Positions 52,391 to 63,699 are shown, counted from the stretch's first letter. The stretch is DNA of 64,000 nt from Odontesthes bonariensis (GCF_027942865.1 NC_134507.1:32780447-32844446), one strand, 5' to 3'. Translations and numbers: made by a program. The notes: generated by a model from the letters alone, not told the origin.

Positions 52391-54901
52391 GTGTGTAAAG
52401 AGACATTGGCAAATGACAGTGTGCGGCCATGCAAACTGCGCCGTCATTTAGCAACGAAACACACGACTTTAGTTGACAAACCACTGGAGTTTTTTGAGAG
52501 GAAACTTGATGAATTGAGATCACAAAAAGCAGTAATGCGTTCGTTTGGCACCACTAACGCTAAGGCAACTGAGGCATCTTATCGAGCTGCTCTCCATATA
52601 GCGAAGGCAGGCAAGCCCCATACTGATGGAGAAACATTTCTGCTCCCTGCAGCTAGAGATATGTGTTCTGTGATGCTGGGAGAAGCAGCTGCAGCTAAAC
52701 TTGACACGATCCCAATGTCTGACAACACCATCCAGCGACGAATATCCGACATGGCTTACGATGTCAAAGAGCAGGTGGTGAACAGTGTTCGCAAAAGCCC
52801 CATCCACGCCATTCAACTGGATGAGTCCACTGACGTTGCACACTGCGCTCAATTGATGGTGTACGTCAGGTTTATCGAAGAGCAAAGTGTGCGTGAAGAT
52901 TTTTTGTTTATGCGTTCCCCTCCTGCCCGCACAACAGCACATGAACTTTTCAAGGCGCTGAATGATTTTTACCAGGCTGAAGGCCTTGAGTGGAGTCGGT
53001 ATTGTGGCATATGCACGGATGGGGCAAGGGCCATGACCGGCCGTCACAGCGGTCTTGTGAAACAAGTGCAGACCGTTGCCCCTGCCGCTGTTTGGAAACA
53101 CTGCATCATTCATCGCCAGGCTTTAGCAGCAAAAACGATTCCCAACGAATTGCGTGCGGTTCTGGATAATGCAGTGAAAATTGTGAACACAATTAAATCA
53201 CGAGCCTTAAACGCACACCTGTTTAAAATCCTGTGCGATGAAATGGGCGCTCAATTCAAGCAACTGCTCCTGCATTCCGAGGTGAGGTGGCTCTCTCGGG
53301 GAAAAGTGCTCACCAGGCTCTGCGAGTTGCGAGAAGAAGTCTACCTCTTCCTCACCGAGATTAACTCCCCTCTCGCAAAACATCTGGAAGACATGAACTG
53401 TTGGCATATCTGTCTGACATTTTCGAGCGGATCAACACCCTGAATACTTCTCTCCAGGGCAAAGAGTGCAATGTGTATACGGCACACGACCAAGTGTCCA
53501 GCTTCAGGAAGAAGCTGGATGTGTGGTGTGCCCGTATTGGAAGGGGCTCTGTTGAAATGTTCCCAACATTGGAGGATGCGCTGGAGAAGACAGCGCTGCC
53601 GCTTAGCTCTGTGAAACAGGTCATCAGCGCGCATCTGAGCAGGCTGCGTTAGAGCCCTGCACTCCCGCGGGACCCAACGCAAAGCAGTGCGACGCGGGAC
53701 ACATTTTGAAAGCTCATTGCGGGCGCGGGCGGGAGGGGGAGTACCTCGTGCGGGAGCGGTGATAAGCTGCAGTCCCGCTAACTAAAAACGTGAGAGGAAA
53801 CTGAGAAACTGAGAAGAAATAAAGCCTAACTAAAAGAAGTTCAAAAGCGCGATCTATCTCTCCTTTTATTCAGGAGATGCGCATTGCACAAGGACGAGGG
53901 GCAGGGCAACCTACTTAAATAATAATTGGATTAGATGTTACATTTTCAACATTCTGGGTTTAGAAAATGTAGGGTAATTAACAACACATATTGTTTTCAT
54001 TCCACTTGTTTGCATTTAAATCAATGTAACGTGAGCTGTAGGCTTATTTATTTATTCTCAAATCCACTCAAAGTAGAGGGCGGGGCTCCTCCACGCTGTG
54101 TTTAAAATCATATTAACTAAAAATATATACTTTTACTTCCAAGAATGGAAATGTGAGGAGTAGCATATAACATATGTACAATGTATTATTCCCGGTAGAT
54201 TTTGGTAGGTATGTTGGGTAGGCTTATTGCTGTAAAGCCTCAGCTGCTTGTGCCATCTAATGCGCTCCTGCACCATGTGCACCACAGTGGTGTGCGCAGC
54301 TAAGATCATGTTTCTTTCCTCAAGCCAATGACAAGAACTTCCGTGAGAAGTAACGCGAATGTCTGAATCATGCCGGAATTGCGAGCGGGAGCGGGACAAA
54401 ATATGACAGGTGCGGGCAGGAGCGGGACTAAAAATCCTATCTTTTTGCGGGAGCGGGAGTGCACAATGCGGCAGCGGGTGGGCGCGGGACCAGTTCGGAC
54501 AGTATTTCGGAGAGGAGCCACTGGGAAACCAGTGGGTCAGAAACCCCTTCTCATTCCCACCCACAGTCCGAGATGATCTGAGCATACAAGAGGAGGAGGC
54601 TATTGTTGAGCTCAGCTCAAATGTGGACTTGAAACAGAGACTGGTGGAAATGCCGATTACGCGATTCTGGTTGAGTGTCGAGAGCGAGTTTCCCCATGTG
54701 TCCGCAAAAGCCATGAGAGTCCTGATCCCCTTCACCTCCACTTACCTGTGTGAATGTGGGTTTTCTGCTCTCACCCTGATCAAAAATAAATACCGGTCAA
54801 GGCTACAAGTACAAAATGACTTGCGGCTGTTTCTGTCTTCTGTACAACCCCGCATTGAACAGCTGTGCGCATCAAAGGCGCGTCCGCATTGTTCGCATTG
54901 A
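52391..54901 (+). pseudogene. hAT transposase in pieces
   Basis: First piece (52391-53443): the end of a BED finger (CKLRRHLATKH), then AIQLDESTDVAHCAQL and GICTDGARAMTGRHSG with catalytic Asp residues, and LHSEVRWLSRGKVL. A frameshift near 53400 leads to IFERINTLNTSLQGKECNVY, which stops at 53652 at the nested insertion. The C-terminal piece (about 54495-54901) has QWVRNPFSFP and MPITRFWLSVESEF and the dimerisation block CECGFSALTLIKNKYRSRL. It resembles ZBED5/FAM200-type proteins but is clearly inactive. Confidence 0.8.
53650..54490. mobile_element. Second hAT-like element inside the hAT
   Basis: TAGAGCCCTGCACTCCCGCGGGAC at the left and the GC-rich GGGAGCGGGAGTGCACAATG at the right are inverted relatives, a terminus type I associate with fish hAT elements. 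The host transposase resumes immediately to the right. No intact transposase frame is seen within, and the target duplication is not clear. Confidence 0.55.
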
Positions 54902-55900
54902 GAACGCTTGAGAACATGGTTGTTAAAATAGCAACAGGTTTAAATTGTGTATAATTAGCCTAAAAAGTAAATCAGAATCTGGAATATGTTGACGTCTATC
55001 TTTATTATTATTATTATTATTAGGCCTATTATTATTATTTCAGTTGACGTCTCCTGTTGACATGAGTTAAGTTGGACATTGGCGTCTGTTTAGTCTGCTG
55101 TTGAAAATGATTGTTTATGAAATTGTTCTAATGACAGTTCAATTTTAGGCCCTCTGTTCCCTCTGTTCGTGATGTTTTAGTAGGCTAAAAGTAGCCTCTA
55201 AGATGGAAATATTTGGATGGACATTTTATGAATAAGCCTTTTTTTTTTAAGAATGTAGGCTACTTTGTTAAAAGAAATACAATTAAAAAAATACATGTAT
55301 TGGGCTATCAGTTGTTTTTGAAACACACCATTGTAGGAACACAAAGGAAAGATGCATTTACTGTAGGGACCTGGGGGGGGGGGGGGGGGGGGGGGCGGCT
55401 TTGTTATCTTTACCTATTCCAAGGGGAGGCTCACATTCAATGAATTTGAAACCCCCTGCTCTAGAGTAAACACCAGAGCACTAGAGGACACTGATGTGCA
55501 ATGATGCAGGACTAAGTTTGGCCAAATGGTGGAGTCCATCAGAGGAACAGTGCTGGAACACACTGCCAACTCGTGTTAGAAACTGGGACAATTCCACCAC
55601 CTTTAAAAAGACCCTTAAACAGTGGTTGAAAACAGCCAGAGCTGCTCTCATGGGTCACCTCTCCGTCTTTTCCCTTTTGTGTACGGACTCTTAACTTTGA
55701 TGTGAATCCTTCCAGATATTTTCTGTTTGTTTGTTTTTTAGTTTTTTTGTCATGATGTATTGTCTGTATGTTTTTATGATACCTGCCTAAGGACAACGGA
55801 GGAAATTTAGATACATAGATGCTTTGCTGATATGTTGTTTAATGTGCAGTGTCCTAACCAAATAAATAAGAAATAAAATAAAAACGTCCTCCACACTGAC

Positions 55901-57210
55901 CTGTGGCCCGGTGGACCCAGAGGATGAGCGGGCTCGTTTCCTGGTGGAGGGGTTCAGCTCCTGGTTCAGCTCCTGGTTCTGCTCCTGGTTCAGCTCCTGG
56001 TTCAGCTCCTGGTTCAGCTCCTGGTTCTGCTCCTGGTTCTGCTCCTGGTTCTGCTCCTGCTCCTGCTTCTGCTCCTGGTTCAGTTCCTGGTGCTTCAGCT
56101 CCTGATCCAGCTCCTGGTACTGCTCCTGCTTCAGCTCCTGGTTCTGCTCCTGGTTCAGCTCCTGGTTCTGCTCCTGCTTCAGCTCCTGGTTCTGCTCCTG
56201 CTTCAGCTCCTGCTTCAGCTCCTGCTTCAGCTCCTGCTTCAGCTCCTGCTTCTGCTCCTGCTTCTGCTCCTGCTTCAGCTCCTGCTTCTGCTCCTGCTTC
56301 TGCTCCTGATCCAGCTCCTGGTTCTGCTCCTGGTTCTGCTCCTGGTTCTGCTCCTGGTTCAGCTCCTGGTTCAGCTCCTGGTTCAGCTCCTGGTTCAGCT
56401 CCTGCTTCTGCTCCTGGTTCAGTTCCTGGTGCTTCAGCTGCTGATCCAGCTCCTGGTACTGCTCCTGCTTCAGCTCCTGGTTCTGCTCCTGGTTCAGCTC
56501 CTGGTTCTGCTCCTGCTTCAGCTCCTGCTTCAGCTCCTGCTTCTGCTCCTGCTTCTGCTCCTGCTTCAGCTCCTGCTTCTGCTCCTGCTTCTGCTCCTGA
56601 TCCAGCTCCTGGTTCTGCTCCTGGTTCTGCTCCTGGTTCTGCTCCTGGTTCAGCTCCTGGTTCAGCTCCCGGTTCTGCTCCTGGTTCTGCTCCTGCTCCT
56701 GGTTCAGTTCCTGGTGCTTCAGCTCCTGATCCAGCTCCTGGTTCTGCTCCTGGTTCTGCTCCTGGTTCAGCTCCTGGTTCTGCTCCTGGTTCTGCTCCTG
56801 GTACTGCTCCTGGTACTGCTCCTGCTTCAGCTCCTGCTTCTGCTCCTGATCCAGCTCCTGGTACTGCTCCTGCTTCAGCTCCTGGTTCTGCTCCTGGTTC
56901 TGCTCCTGGTTCAGCTCCTGGTTCAGCTCCCGGTTCAGTTCCTGGTACTGCTCCTGGTTCTGCTCATGGTTCAGTTCCTGGTGCTTCAGCTCCTGATCCA
57001 GCTCCTGGTACTGCTCCTGCTTCAGCTCCTGGTTCTGCTCCTGCTTCAGCTTCTGCTCCTGGTTCAGTTCCTGGTGCTTCAGCTCCTGATCCAGCTCCTG
57101 GTACTGCTCCTGCTTCAGCTCCTGGCTCTGCTCCTGCTTCAGCTCCTGCTTCTGCTCCTGGTTCTGCTCCTGGTTCAGCTGCTCCATTCTGGTTCTCCGA
57201 CTGATGGACT
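55901..57210 (-). CDS. Zinc-finger gene, Gln/Glu-repeat exon
   Basis: Acceptor GTTGTAG precedes 57210; a likely initiator MEQLNQEQ lies at 57187. The exon encodes about 410 residues of (Q/E)-rich 4-residue units (NQEQ, KQEL, DQEL and similar), then STRKRARSSSGSTGPQ, and ends at a consensus donor CAG|GTCAGT in phase 0. The only phase-matching, coherent partner is the zinc-finger exon at 46104, giving GPQ|KHGAQEG. The repeat should form a long charged coiled-coil or disordered arm. No stop interrupts it despite its repetitive origin, which argues for selection. Confidence 0.6.
55950..57185. repeat. 12-bp coding minisatellite, about 1.2 kb
   Basis: About one hundred 12-bp units of the type CTCCTGGTTCTG / CTCCTGCTTCAG, with interspersed CTCCTGATC and CTGGTGCTT variants that form a higher-order pattern. 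All units are multiples of three bases, so the minus-strand frame stays open. Two plus-strand frames are open as well, as a by-product. Confidence 0.9.
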
Positions 57211-57739
57211 CTACAACAGTCAGCACATACGATAAGATCCAGCTGTGAAGTGCAGCATGTTAAACCACACCCACTTTTCTTCTTCTCTTGATAACCTTTC
57301 TGCACAGTTTTTAACCATCCAGTCACATTCCATTAAACTCATTACTGTGGGTTTTTATTTAAATCCCTGTGAACTTTAAAATGCTTCTTTAAAGACCCAC
57401 TAAGGTCAAGGTTCAAAATATTTGTAGCTTTTTTATCAAATTCAGAAAAAAAATGTAATAAAATACTCTGTAGACCGACACCCACTGTGTGCAATATCCC
57501 ATAAATCTCATCTGAGTCAGTGTAAGGCTTTGCGGTAAGACATATTGCATCACTTCCTGTTACCTTCCTTGTGTACTGTGGAATTTCTTGGACTACTGAT
57601 TATCACTTTATTTCTACCTATAACTTACACAATTTTGCATAGTTAACTCTATAGCTTACCGTTCTGTTCTAACACACTCCTACAGATCTTTAATCTTTAT
57701 TTTCACTTTTTAGCGGTGTGTCTGGTTCTCTAGCTTAGC

Positions 57740-58512
57740 ATGGCTACCAGTTCTCTCCCTCCATCTCCTGCTTTCACCTGCTCCGTGTGTCAGATGTTTA
57801 GGTACTCCTCGGACTCCTTTGGCGATAATGGTACATGTAACAAATGTAGTCTTTTTGTAGTTTTGGAGGCGAGGTTATCTGAATTGGAAGCTCGGCTCTG
57901 CACTGTTGAAAATCAACCGATAGCGAGCCTTTTAGCCAGTGTGGAGCCACCTAGCGTAGCTAGCTCAATTAGCCTCTCCCTAGCAGAACCTGAGCAGCCG
58001 GGATTACAGGGTGGCTGGGTGACTGTCAGGAAGAGGCATAGCTCTAAAGTCAAGCCCGTTGTTCACCATCGACCTGTCCACGCTTCAAATAGATTTTCAC
58101 CACTCAGCGACACATCATATAGTTACGCCAATCGGAGGTCACTAAAATTAATGTTGCATCGGTGTGTAATTTTGCCCAAACAATGTGGGACTCCGTAGTT
58201 TTCTCTGGACCCCTGCCAAATCTGACCAGTGATGACATGTTTAGCCGTATGTCCTCCTTCAACTGCTGGTTGTCTAGATGGTGTCCAGCAAACAACGTGG
58301 GCTACATAGATAATTGGCAATCTTTCTGGAGAAAACCTGGTCTGATGAGGAGAGACAGCATCCATCCCACTTTGGAAAGAGTTGCTCTCATTTCTAGAAA
58401 TATGGACACATTTATTTGTGCTTTAAAGCCGACTGCAAGAAAGCTGGAGAGACAGTGGCGTTCCTCTAATTTACAATTAACACAAAAGGAGCAAATCCTC
58501 CTAATATCCTAA
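57740..58512 (+). pseudogene. L2-like ORF1 with esterase end
   Basis: First part: MATSSLPPSPAF, a Cys-rich finger (CSVCQMF...CNKCSLF) and a coiled-coil (LEARLSELEARLCTVE). Second part, after a frame change near 58160: WPS-type SGNH/esterase C-terminus with [20 protein letters not shown], containing the catalytic Asp-His pair. Such esterase-bearing ORF1 proteins are known in L2/CR1-type LINEs. The esterase N-terminal half with the Ser is deleted. Confidence 0.7.
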
Positions 58513-58520
58513 TATTCTCC

Positions 58521-59125
58521 TGCCAGTTTGGGAGGCAGAGCCTTCAGTTATCAGGCCCCTCTGTGTGGAACCAGCTGCCAGTTTGGGAGGCAGAGCCTTC
58601 AGTTATCAGGCCCCTCTGTGTGGAACCAGCTGCCAGTTTGGGAGGCAGAGCCTTCAGTTTTCAGGCCCCTCTGTGTGGAACCAGCTGCCAGTTTGGGAGG
58701 CAGAGCCTTCAGTTATCAGGCCCCTCTGTGTGGAACCAGCTGCCAGTTTGGGAGGCAGAGCCTTCAGTTATCAGGCCCCTCTCTGTGGAATCAGCTGCCA
58801 GTTTGGGAGGCAGAGCCTTCAGTTATCAGGCCCCTCTCTGTGGAACCAGCTGCCAGTTTGGGAGGCAGAGCCTTCAGTTATCAGGCCCCTCTGTGTGGAA
58901 CCAGCTGCCAGTTTGGGAGGCAGAGCCTTCAGTTATCAGGCCCCTCTGTGTGGAACCAGCTGCCAGTTTGGGAGGCAGAGCCTTCAGTTATCAGGCCCCT
59001 CTGTGTGGAACCAGCTGCCAGTTTGGGAGGCAGAGCCTTCAGTTATCAGGCCCCTCTGTGTGGAACCAGCTGCCAGTTTGGGCGGCAGAGCCTTCAGTTA
59101 TCAGGCCCCTCTCTTGTGGAATAAG
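58521..59125 (+). repeat. 55-bp minisatellite, 11 units
   Basis: The unit TGCCAGTTTGGGAGGCAGAG... is repeated 11 times at exact 55-base spacing (58521, 58576 and so on to 59071), with very few substitutions, then a twelfth partial unit leads into the normal LINE end (WEADTLSTFKTRLKTFLSD). As 55 is not a multiple of three and no unit contains a stop, all three frames are open. Confidence 0.95.
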
Positions 59126-59292
59126 CTGCCAGTAAATGTCTGGGAAGCAGACACCCTTTCCACTTTTAAGACCAGGCTTAAAACTTTCCTTTCTGATAAA
59201 GCTTATAGTTAGGGATGGCTCAGGTGATCCTGAAACATCCCATAGTTCTGCTGCTATAGGCCCAGACTGCCGGGGGAGCTCATCTGTCACAC

Positions 59293-59728
59293 CAGGGTTC
59301 TAGCTAGCGCAAACTTGCGTCACGGCCCGCTACGCTATAATTTTGGACCGCTACGCTTATTTCCAATACAGCATAACGACATTTTGTCTGTATTTATTTG
59401 TACAATAACGCCAGATCAATGCCATTTTCACCTTTCTGACAAACTTGACACATTTTTCGCGATGGCAGCCAAGATGGGTTGCGCTGCCTGTCAGTACAAC
59501 CGCAGACGAAACTGTAGCTCTAGGCAGAGGCACTCCGCGTCCGCGGCTCCTAGAATCTCTGGTAAGAGTGCTCCGTACCCATGGTTTCTCACACACGCAG
59601 AAGCCCACATGTAAGGGGATTCGGCAGAAATCATGTTAGAATAGCTGTAGCCTATTTTAACTCGTCCCTATTTGAAGTAACCAAAAACGGTCAAGGTTGC
59701 TGTGCTTTTTCAAAGCTTCTTACATACA
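59293..59728 (+). mobile_element. Possible hAT 5' fragment
   Basis: CAGGGTTCTAGCTAGCGCAAAC has the form of a hAT terminus. It is followed by a possible first exon, ATGGCAGCCAAGATGGG, near 59462. No transposase domain or right end is seen. Confidence 0.3.
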
Positions 59729-59730
59729 AT

Positions 59731-60470
59731 GGCCCTCATTTATCAAGCCGTCGTAGAAAGCATCGTTGATATGAGCGGAGAACTCGTCGTACGCAGAGGC
59801 CTAAGTGAGATTTACAGAACATGCGTACCACACCAATCCCATCGTAAGACCGAGCGGCTGTTGATAAATCCGGCGGCTGAAATCCATCGTAATGATCCTA
59901 ACCACGCCTTCTACAAAAGGCTGCACCTCTAGAATTTGCGACATGGAAAGACGAAAGGCGGCAAAGAAACGCTGTCAACGCTGTTGACAGCTGGGACGGC
60001 TGTCAACAGCGTTGGCGATGTAAATCGCAGACCGGACGAGTTATGTATTTTCCCCTACTGTGATGGTCAATAAAATGTGATAAACTCCAGATTAAATTAA
60101 ATCTAAAATTGAACGATGTTTTACTTTTTCTCCAATAAGATCAGGAAGAAGTGGTCCGATATGAAATTTGCAGCTCTCCGACGCAGCATGTCACAACCGG
60201 GGGGGGGGAGAGAGAGCTCCGATCCAGGTTTGGATTTGAGTGTCTTGGAGGAGAGGGTGACCGGCCTGATCGGAGCTACGTCTTTGCGTATGCGCAGTGT
60301 TAAAGTGCCTCTCCTGTACGGCTCATAGGCCACTCATCATTTTCCCGAAAGAAATCCTGCCGGTCCCGGAACACTCTCTCGCGCCTGATGCGCACGTTCA
60401 GGTCCTCTAACAAAGCCAGATCTGCCATCGTTTTGCCGTTACCGCGCCGCTAGAATCACCTCTTAAATAG
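59731..60470. mobile_element. Harbinger deletion derivative
   Basis: Begins GGCCCTCATTTATCAA, a known style of fish Harbinger/ISL2EU terminus. On the plus strand near 60134-60300 is a Myb-like protein piece (IRKKWSDMKFAALRRSMSQ, LEERVTGLIGATS). On the minus strand 60300-60428 is a transposase start (MADLALLEDLNVRIRRERVF, FFRENDEWPMSR). The genes point towards each other and the catalytic part is missing. The right end is not recognised; 60471-60690 is AT-rich and unassigned. Confidence 0.6.
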
Positions 60471-60747
60471 GCAGTTGAATAATGAGCCATCACTCTTCCA
60501 ATTACGGAGTTGTACTTGTTTAATTTTTTTATTTATTTAATTTGCGTTTATGTTTATATTTATGTTGAAGTCAAATAAAACATGGGCCTTCTTTGAAGTG
60601 ATAAGTCTGTAATTTTAACATAGGGATTTGTTGCGACTCATGAGGCACGCACTAGTGACGCTGCTGTTTATGTATGCTATTGCAGTCACCGCAAGTCAAA
60701 ATGGAAAAGTGCGTACACGGCCTCAGACCTGTCGTGGCGATTTCATC

Positions 60748-61757
60748 TTTCCTGCGCTCACGATGGATTTTAAGTCATTGGTCATCGACTATGTGGACAT
60801 GATTAAAACAGTACAAGGTAAAAGGTACATGGTAGTGGTGATTGATCGTTTCAGCCGATGGGTCGAAGCAACTCCATCCAAGGATTTGGGAGCAAGATTG
60901 TCGTGAAGTTTTTGGTAAGAGAAGTGATTCCTCGGTTTGGCATTCCAGCAGAGATTAGCTCAGATAACGGCTTAGCATTTGTTCAGAAGGTTGCGAAAGG
61001 CATTCTGCAGCAGCTGCGAATCAAGCAGCGCTGTGGGGCCGTTTATCACCCACAAAGTCAAGGGATGGTTGAGAGAATCAATGGAACCTTGAAAGTGAAA
61101 TTGAATAAGATCTGTGCTTCAACTAAACTAAACTGGGTAGATGCTTTGCCGCTTGCACTAATGAGCTATCGTATGCAGACTCATAGAGTCACGCACCTAA
61201 CACCGCATAAAATGCTAACGGGTCGACCCATGCCGGCACCTCAGTTGAGAGGTCCATTTAAAGGGCCCCCACTTGAGCAGCTGCAAACAGAGTTGAAAGC
61301 TTACATGAGGCAACTGACTGCAATCCACAGAACAATCTATCTACAGGAAAAGTCCAGAGACGTGAGTCTCGAACAGCTGGTTGAGAGACCAGTGGTGCCG
61401 GGCGACCAGGTGTACATCAAAGTATTCCGAAGGAAGTGGCACGAGCCAAGACGAGAAGGACCGTACGCAGTGGTGCGAGCAACGCCAACAGCAGTTCAAG
61501 TGGAAGGTAGCAACACATGGTACCATTTGAATCACTGCACTAAGGTTCGGGCTAAAGGCACAGACGGAGTTAAGTCCGAGGGGAAGGATGAACAAAAGGA
61601 AGATGTTAAGATTTCTGACACTGATGGGCATCCAGGTGTGGGTGTTGGCCGACGGCGTGGGCTCAGGAGAGCAAGGCCTGGAGATGTGGGACGGGATCCC
61701 GCATCCAGGAGAGGCAGGAAGGGGTCCCGTGAGGAAACCACCCCGCAGGGGAAGTAG
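60748..61757 (+). pseudogene. Retroviral integrase, frameshifted
   Basis: The DDE core is present: Asp in VIDYVDMI, Asp in SSDNGLAFV and Glu in MVERINGTLK, followed by a C-terminal domain (VERPVVPGDQVYIKVF). Reading changes frame near 60890, just after the first Asp region, so a full protein cannot be made. The N-terminal zinc-binding part is not seen. The 3' end overlaps the envelope gene by about 170 bases in another frame. Confidence 0.8.
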
Positions 61758-63699
61758 CCAGCCTGGGTCAGATGAGTATGATGCAACAATACACACCCAC
61801 TCAGACCATGCCACGCCACAAACTTTGCCAGCAATACACACTAGAGCTAGTCGTGAAGAGGCAGATGTTAAGCATGAATTTAAGTACGTTGGAATAAAGG
61901 ATGGTGAGGAAGTGTGGATCATGGGTCCGGTGGAGGAGATGACCAAATCACCGCCTCCGGACGCCACGACGAAGGGGCAATCGGAGGAGATCAGGGTGTC
62001 CTCGGGCCAGAAAGGAGTTGTTCACTATGGTGGTAAGAATAGAAAGATTTCACGGGAAAATCTAGGGGGACTTGATACCATTAGCACTACAGGACGGAAG
62101 AATCATGTTAATCCAAGAACATATGGAGGGTACATGCACAGGAAGAGACAGGGAAACAGTGTAAGTGTGGAAGATGGTTTGTGGGGGAAGGCAGCACAGA
62201 ATATGTGGTATAGGTGGTCATGGTACACTACGAGAGAACTAACAGCGACAGAGTGTCTCATATGCGCAGACGGTCCAGGAGCATTGCCTGTTGTTGTTCC
62301 AGAACCACACACCTTCAGGGACTGTGCAGTGGTCCAGCAACGGGAATGCAGAGAAGGTAGGTTTACACCTCAGAAGGATAAATAGTTATTGTTTGAGCTT
62401 CCTATGTGTGGGATTAAGTGCAGATTGATGTTTGCGGCAAATAAATTACAGGACTTTTTCAAAAAAGGGAGGGGCCACAAATTGGAGTCGTCCTGTGCTG
62501 AATTTAATCTTAGTACAAAACAGGATGCGCCTCTGACTGATTACAGAGTAGATTACGATGGTGAGTTTGAATGCTTTACGAGTGGTGGATTTACTAATGA
62601 CAGTGGAACTCACGTAGGTAACAATACCGTTAAATGCAACGTCACATGGGTTTTATCTTGGTTTCCACACGCAAATATGAAGCCAATATTTATCAGGACA
62701 CCTGTGTGGTATGAAAATCCGGTTCCTTTGGATCAAAAATGTGAAGATATAGAAATGACAATTCCGACTCTCTACCTGTTTGAGGATCAGACACACCCAA
62801 TAGCTGATAGTTATTGGATGTGTGGAGAGGATGTTTTGTTAAATGTGTTACCCAACAGGTGGATAGGCCTGTGTGCACTTGTGAGGATGAAAACATCGGT
62901 GGTGCTAGGGTATGACAAGGTACACGAGTTACTGGGGTTGGATGTGGAGAAAGGGAGAATTAAAAGATCTAGTGGTGACTACATCATGGACAAGCACGTT
63001 TACTTGGATGCAATAGGGCAGCCGAGAGGGATTCCTTTTGAGTTCAAAGCACGCAGTGAGGTTGCAGCTGGATTTGAGTCTATTTTGCCGTGGATCACGA
63101 TTAACAAAAATGTGGAGTGGATTAATTACATATACTACAACCAACAGAGAATTCTTAACTACACGAGTGAAGGGCTTGCAGCCTTTGGAGAACAACTACA
63201 TGAGACGAGTAGGATGGCTTGGCAGAACAGACAGGCTTTGGATTGGATATTAGCGGAGAAAGGTGGCGTTTGCCAGATGGTTGGGGAAAAATGTTGTACA
63301 TTTATACCCGGGAACACTGCAGCTGATGGTACGTTTACAACGGCCATGAAGAAGATCAGGGAGCTGAAAGAGGAGCTGAAGAGTAATGCTGGTGGCAGTG
63401 AAGGGTGGTGGACTGGTCTGGATGGGATTTTGGGAGATTGGGGAGCGATGGCAGTGAAGGCGGGATTAGCTATATTGTCAATATTCATAATGGTCGCCCT
63501 ATTGGTGTGTTGCATTATACCCATTCTGAGAAGTGGTTGCTGTGATGTTCAAACGGAGTATGGAACAAACCAGGAGGCAGATGACCATGCGAGACCAGGT
63601 CTGAGGACCAACGCATGGGAGAGCGGGCCAACGAATGAAGGTTACCAACGGACGGTTCACATGATTCTTTCCTCGAATGTGGAACCAAGTATAGTCTGA
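61588..63699 (+). pseudogene. Retroviral envelope gene with one stop
   Basis: A single frame of about 700 codons is interrupted by one TAG at 62383-62385. It begins with a hydrophobic leader. The surface part has several N-glycosylation sequons and ends at a furin-type RIKR (62956-62967). The transmembrane subunit has a CX6CC motif (63271-63297) as in gamma-type envelopes with covalently linked subunits, a membrane span near 63460-63530 and a short cytoplasmic tail. The stop lies in the surface part. Apart from it the gene looks well preserved, so it is either a recent insertion or recently inactivated. Confidence 0.85.

Larger units (their letters stand above)
52100..55458 (+). mobile_element. 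hAT transposon (ZBED5/Charlie-like), decayed
   Basis: Ends CAGTGGTTTTCAA and TTTGAAACCCCCTG are hAT-type termini, flanked by CTCTAAAG and CTCTAGAG, an 8-bp duplication with one mismatch (52092-52099, 55459-55466). It carries a broken transposase and, inside it, a second hAT-like insertion. A run of about 23 G lies near 55373. It interrupts the L2-like LINE. Confidence 0.85.
48556..55870 (+). mobile_element. L2-like LINE, decayed, with two insertions
   Basis: Pieces of an L2-type ORF2 lie in order: endonuclease, RT, and the C-terminal block with 3' end (55467-55870). The sequence CCTGCCTAAGGACAACGGAGG near the 3' end is L2-like. An unidentified segment (about 50020-51405) and a hAT (52100-55458) interrupt it. 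It sits inside the large intron of the zinc-finger gene, in the opposite orientation. Confidence 0.7.
57710..59220 (+). mobile_element. L2-like LINE, internally deleted
   Basis: ORF1 (57740-58512) is followed directly by the last codons of ORF2 and a 3'UTR shared with 37552-37845. The endonuclease and RT are entirely missing. Between them lies a 55-bp minisatellite that amplifies part of the ORF2 C-terminal sequence. Confidence 0.75.

Noticed and set aside
54133-54741. 202-codon minus-strand frame
   Set aside because: It crosses from the inner hAT-like insertion into antisense of the outer transposase, with no domain of its own.
55903-57204. Plus-strand Ser-Ala-Pro-Gly repeat frame of 433 codons and a plus-strand Leu-rich frame
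   Set aside because: They are by-products of the 12-bp minisatellite. The minus-strand Gln/Glu frame has splice borders and a zinc-finger partner, while these have none.
58521-59125. CRISPR-like array
   Set aside because: Units are contiguous, with no variable spacers, in a eukaryotic LINE.
58528-59212. Three long overlapping plus-strand frames
   Set aside because: They arise because a stop-free 55-bp unit is repeated; only the last codons correspond to LINE ORF2.
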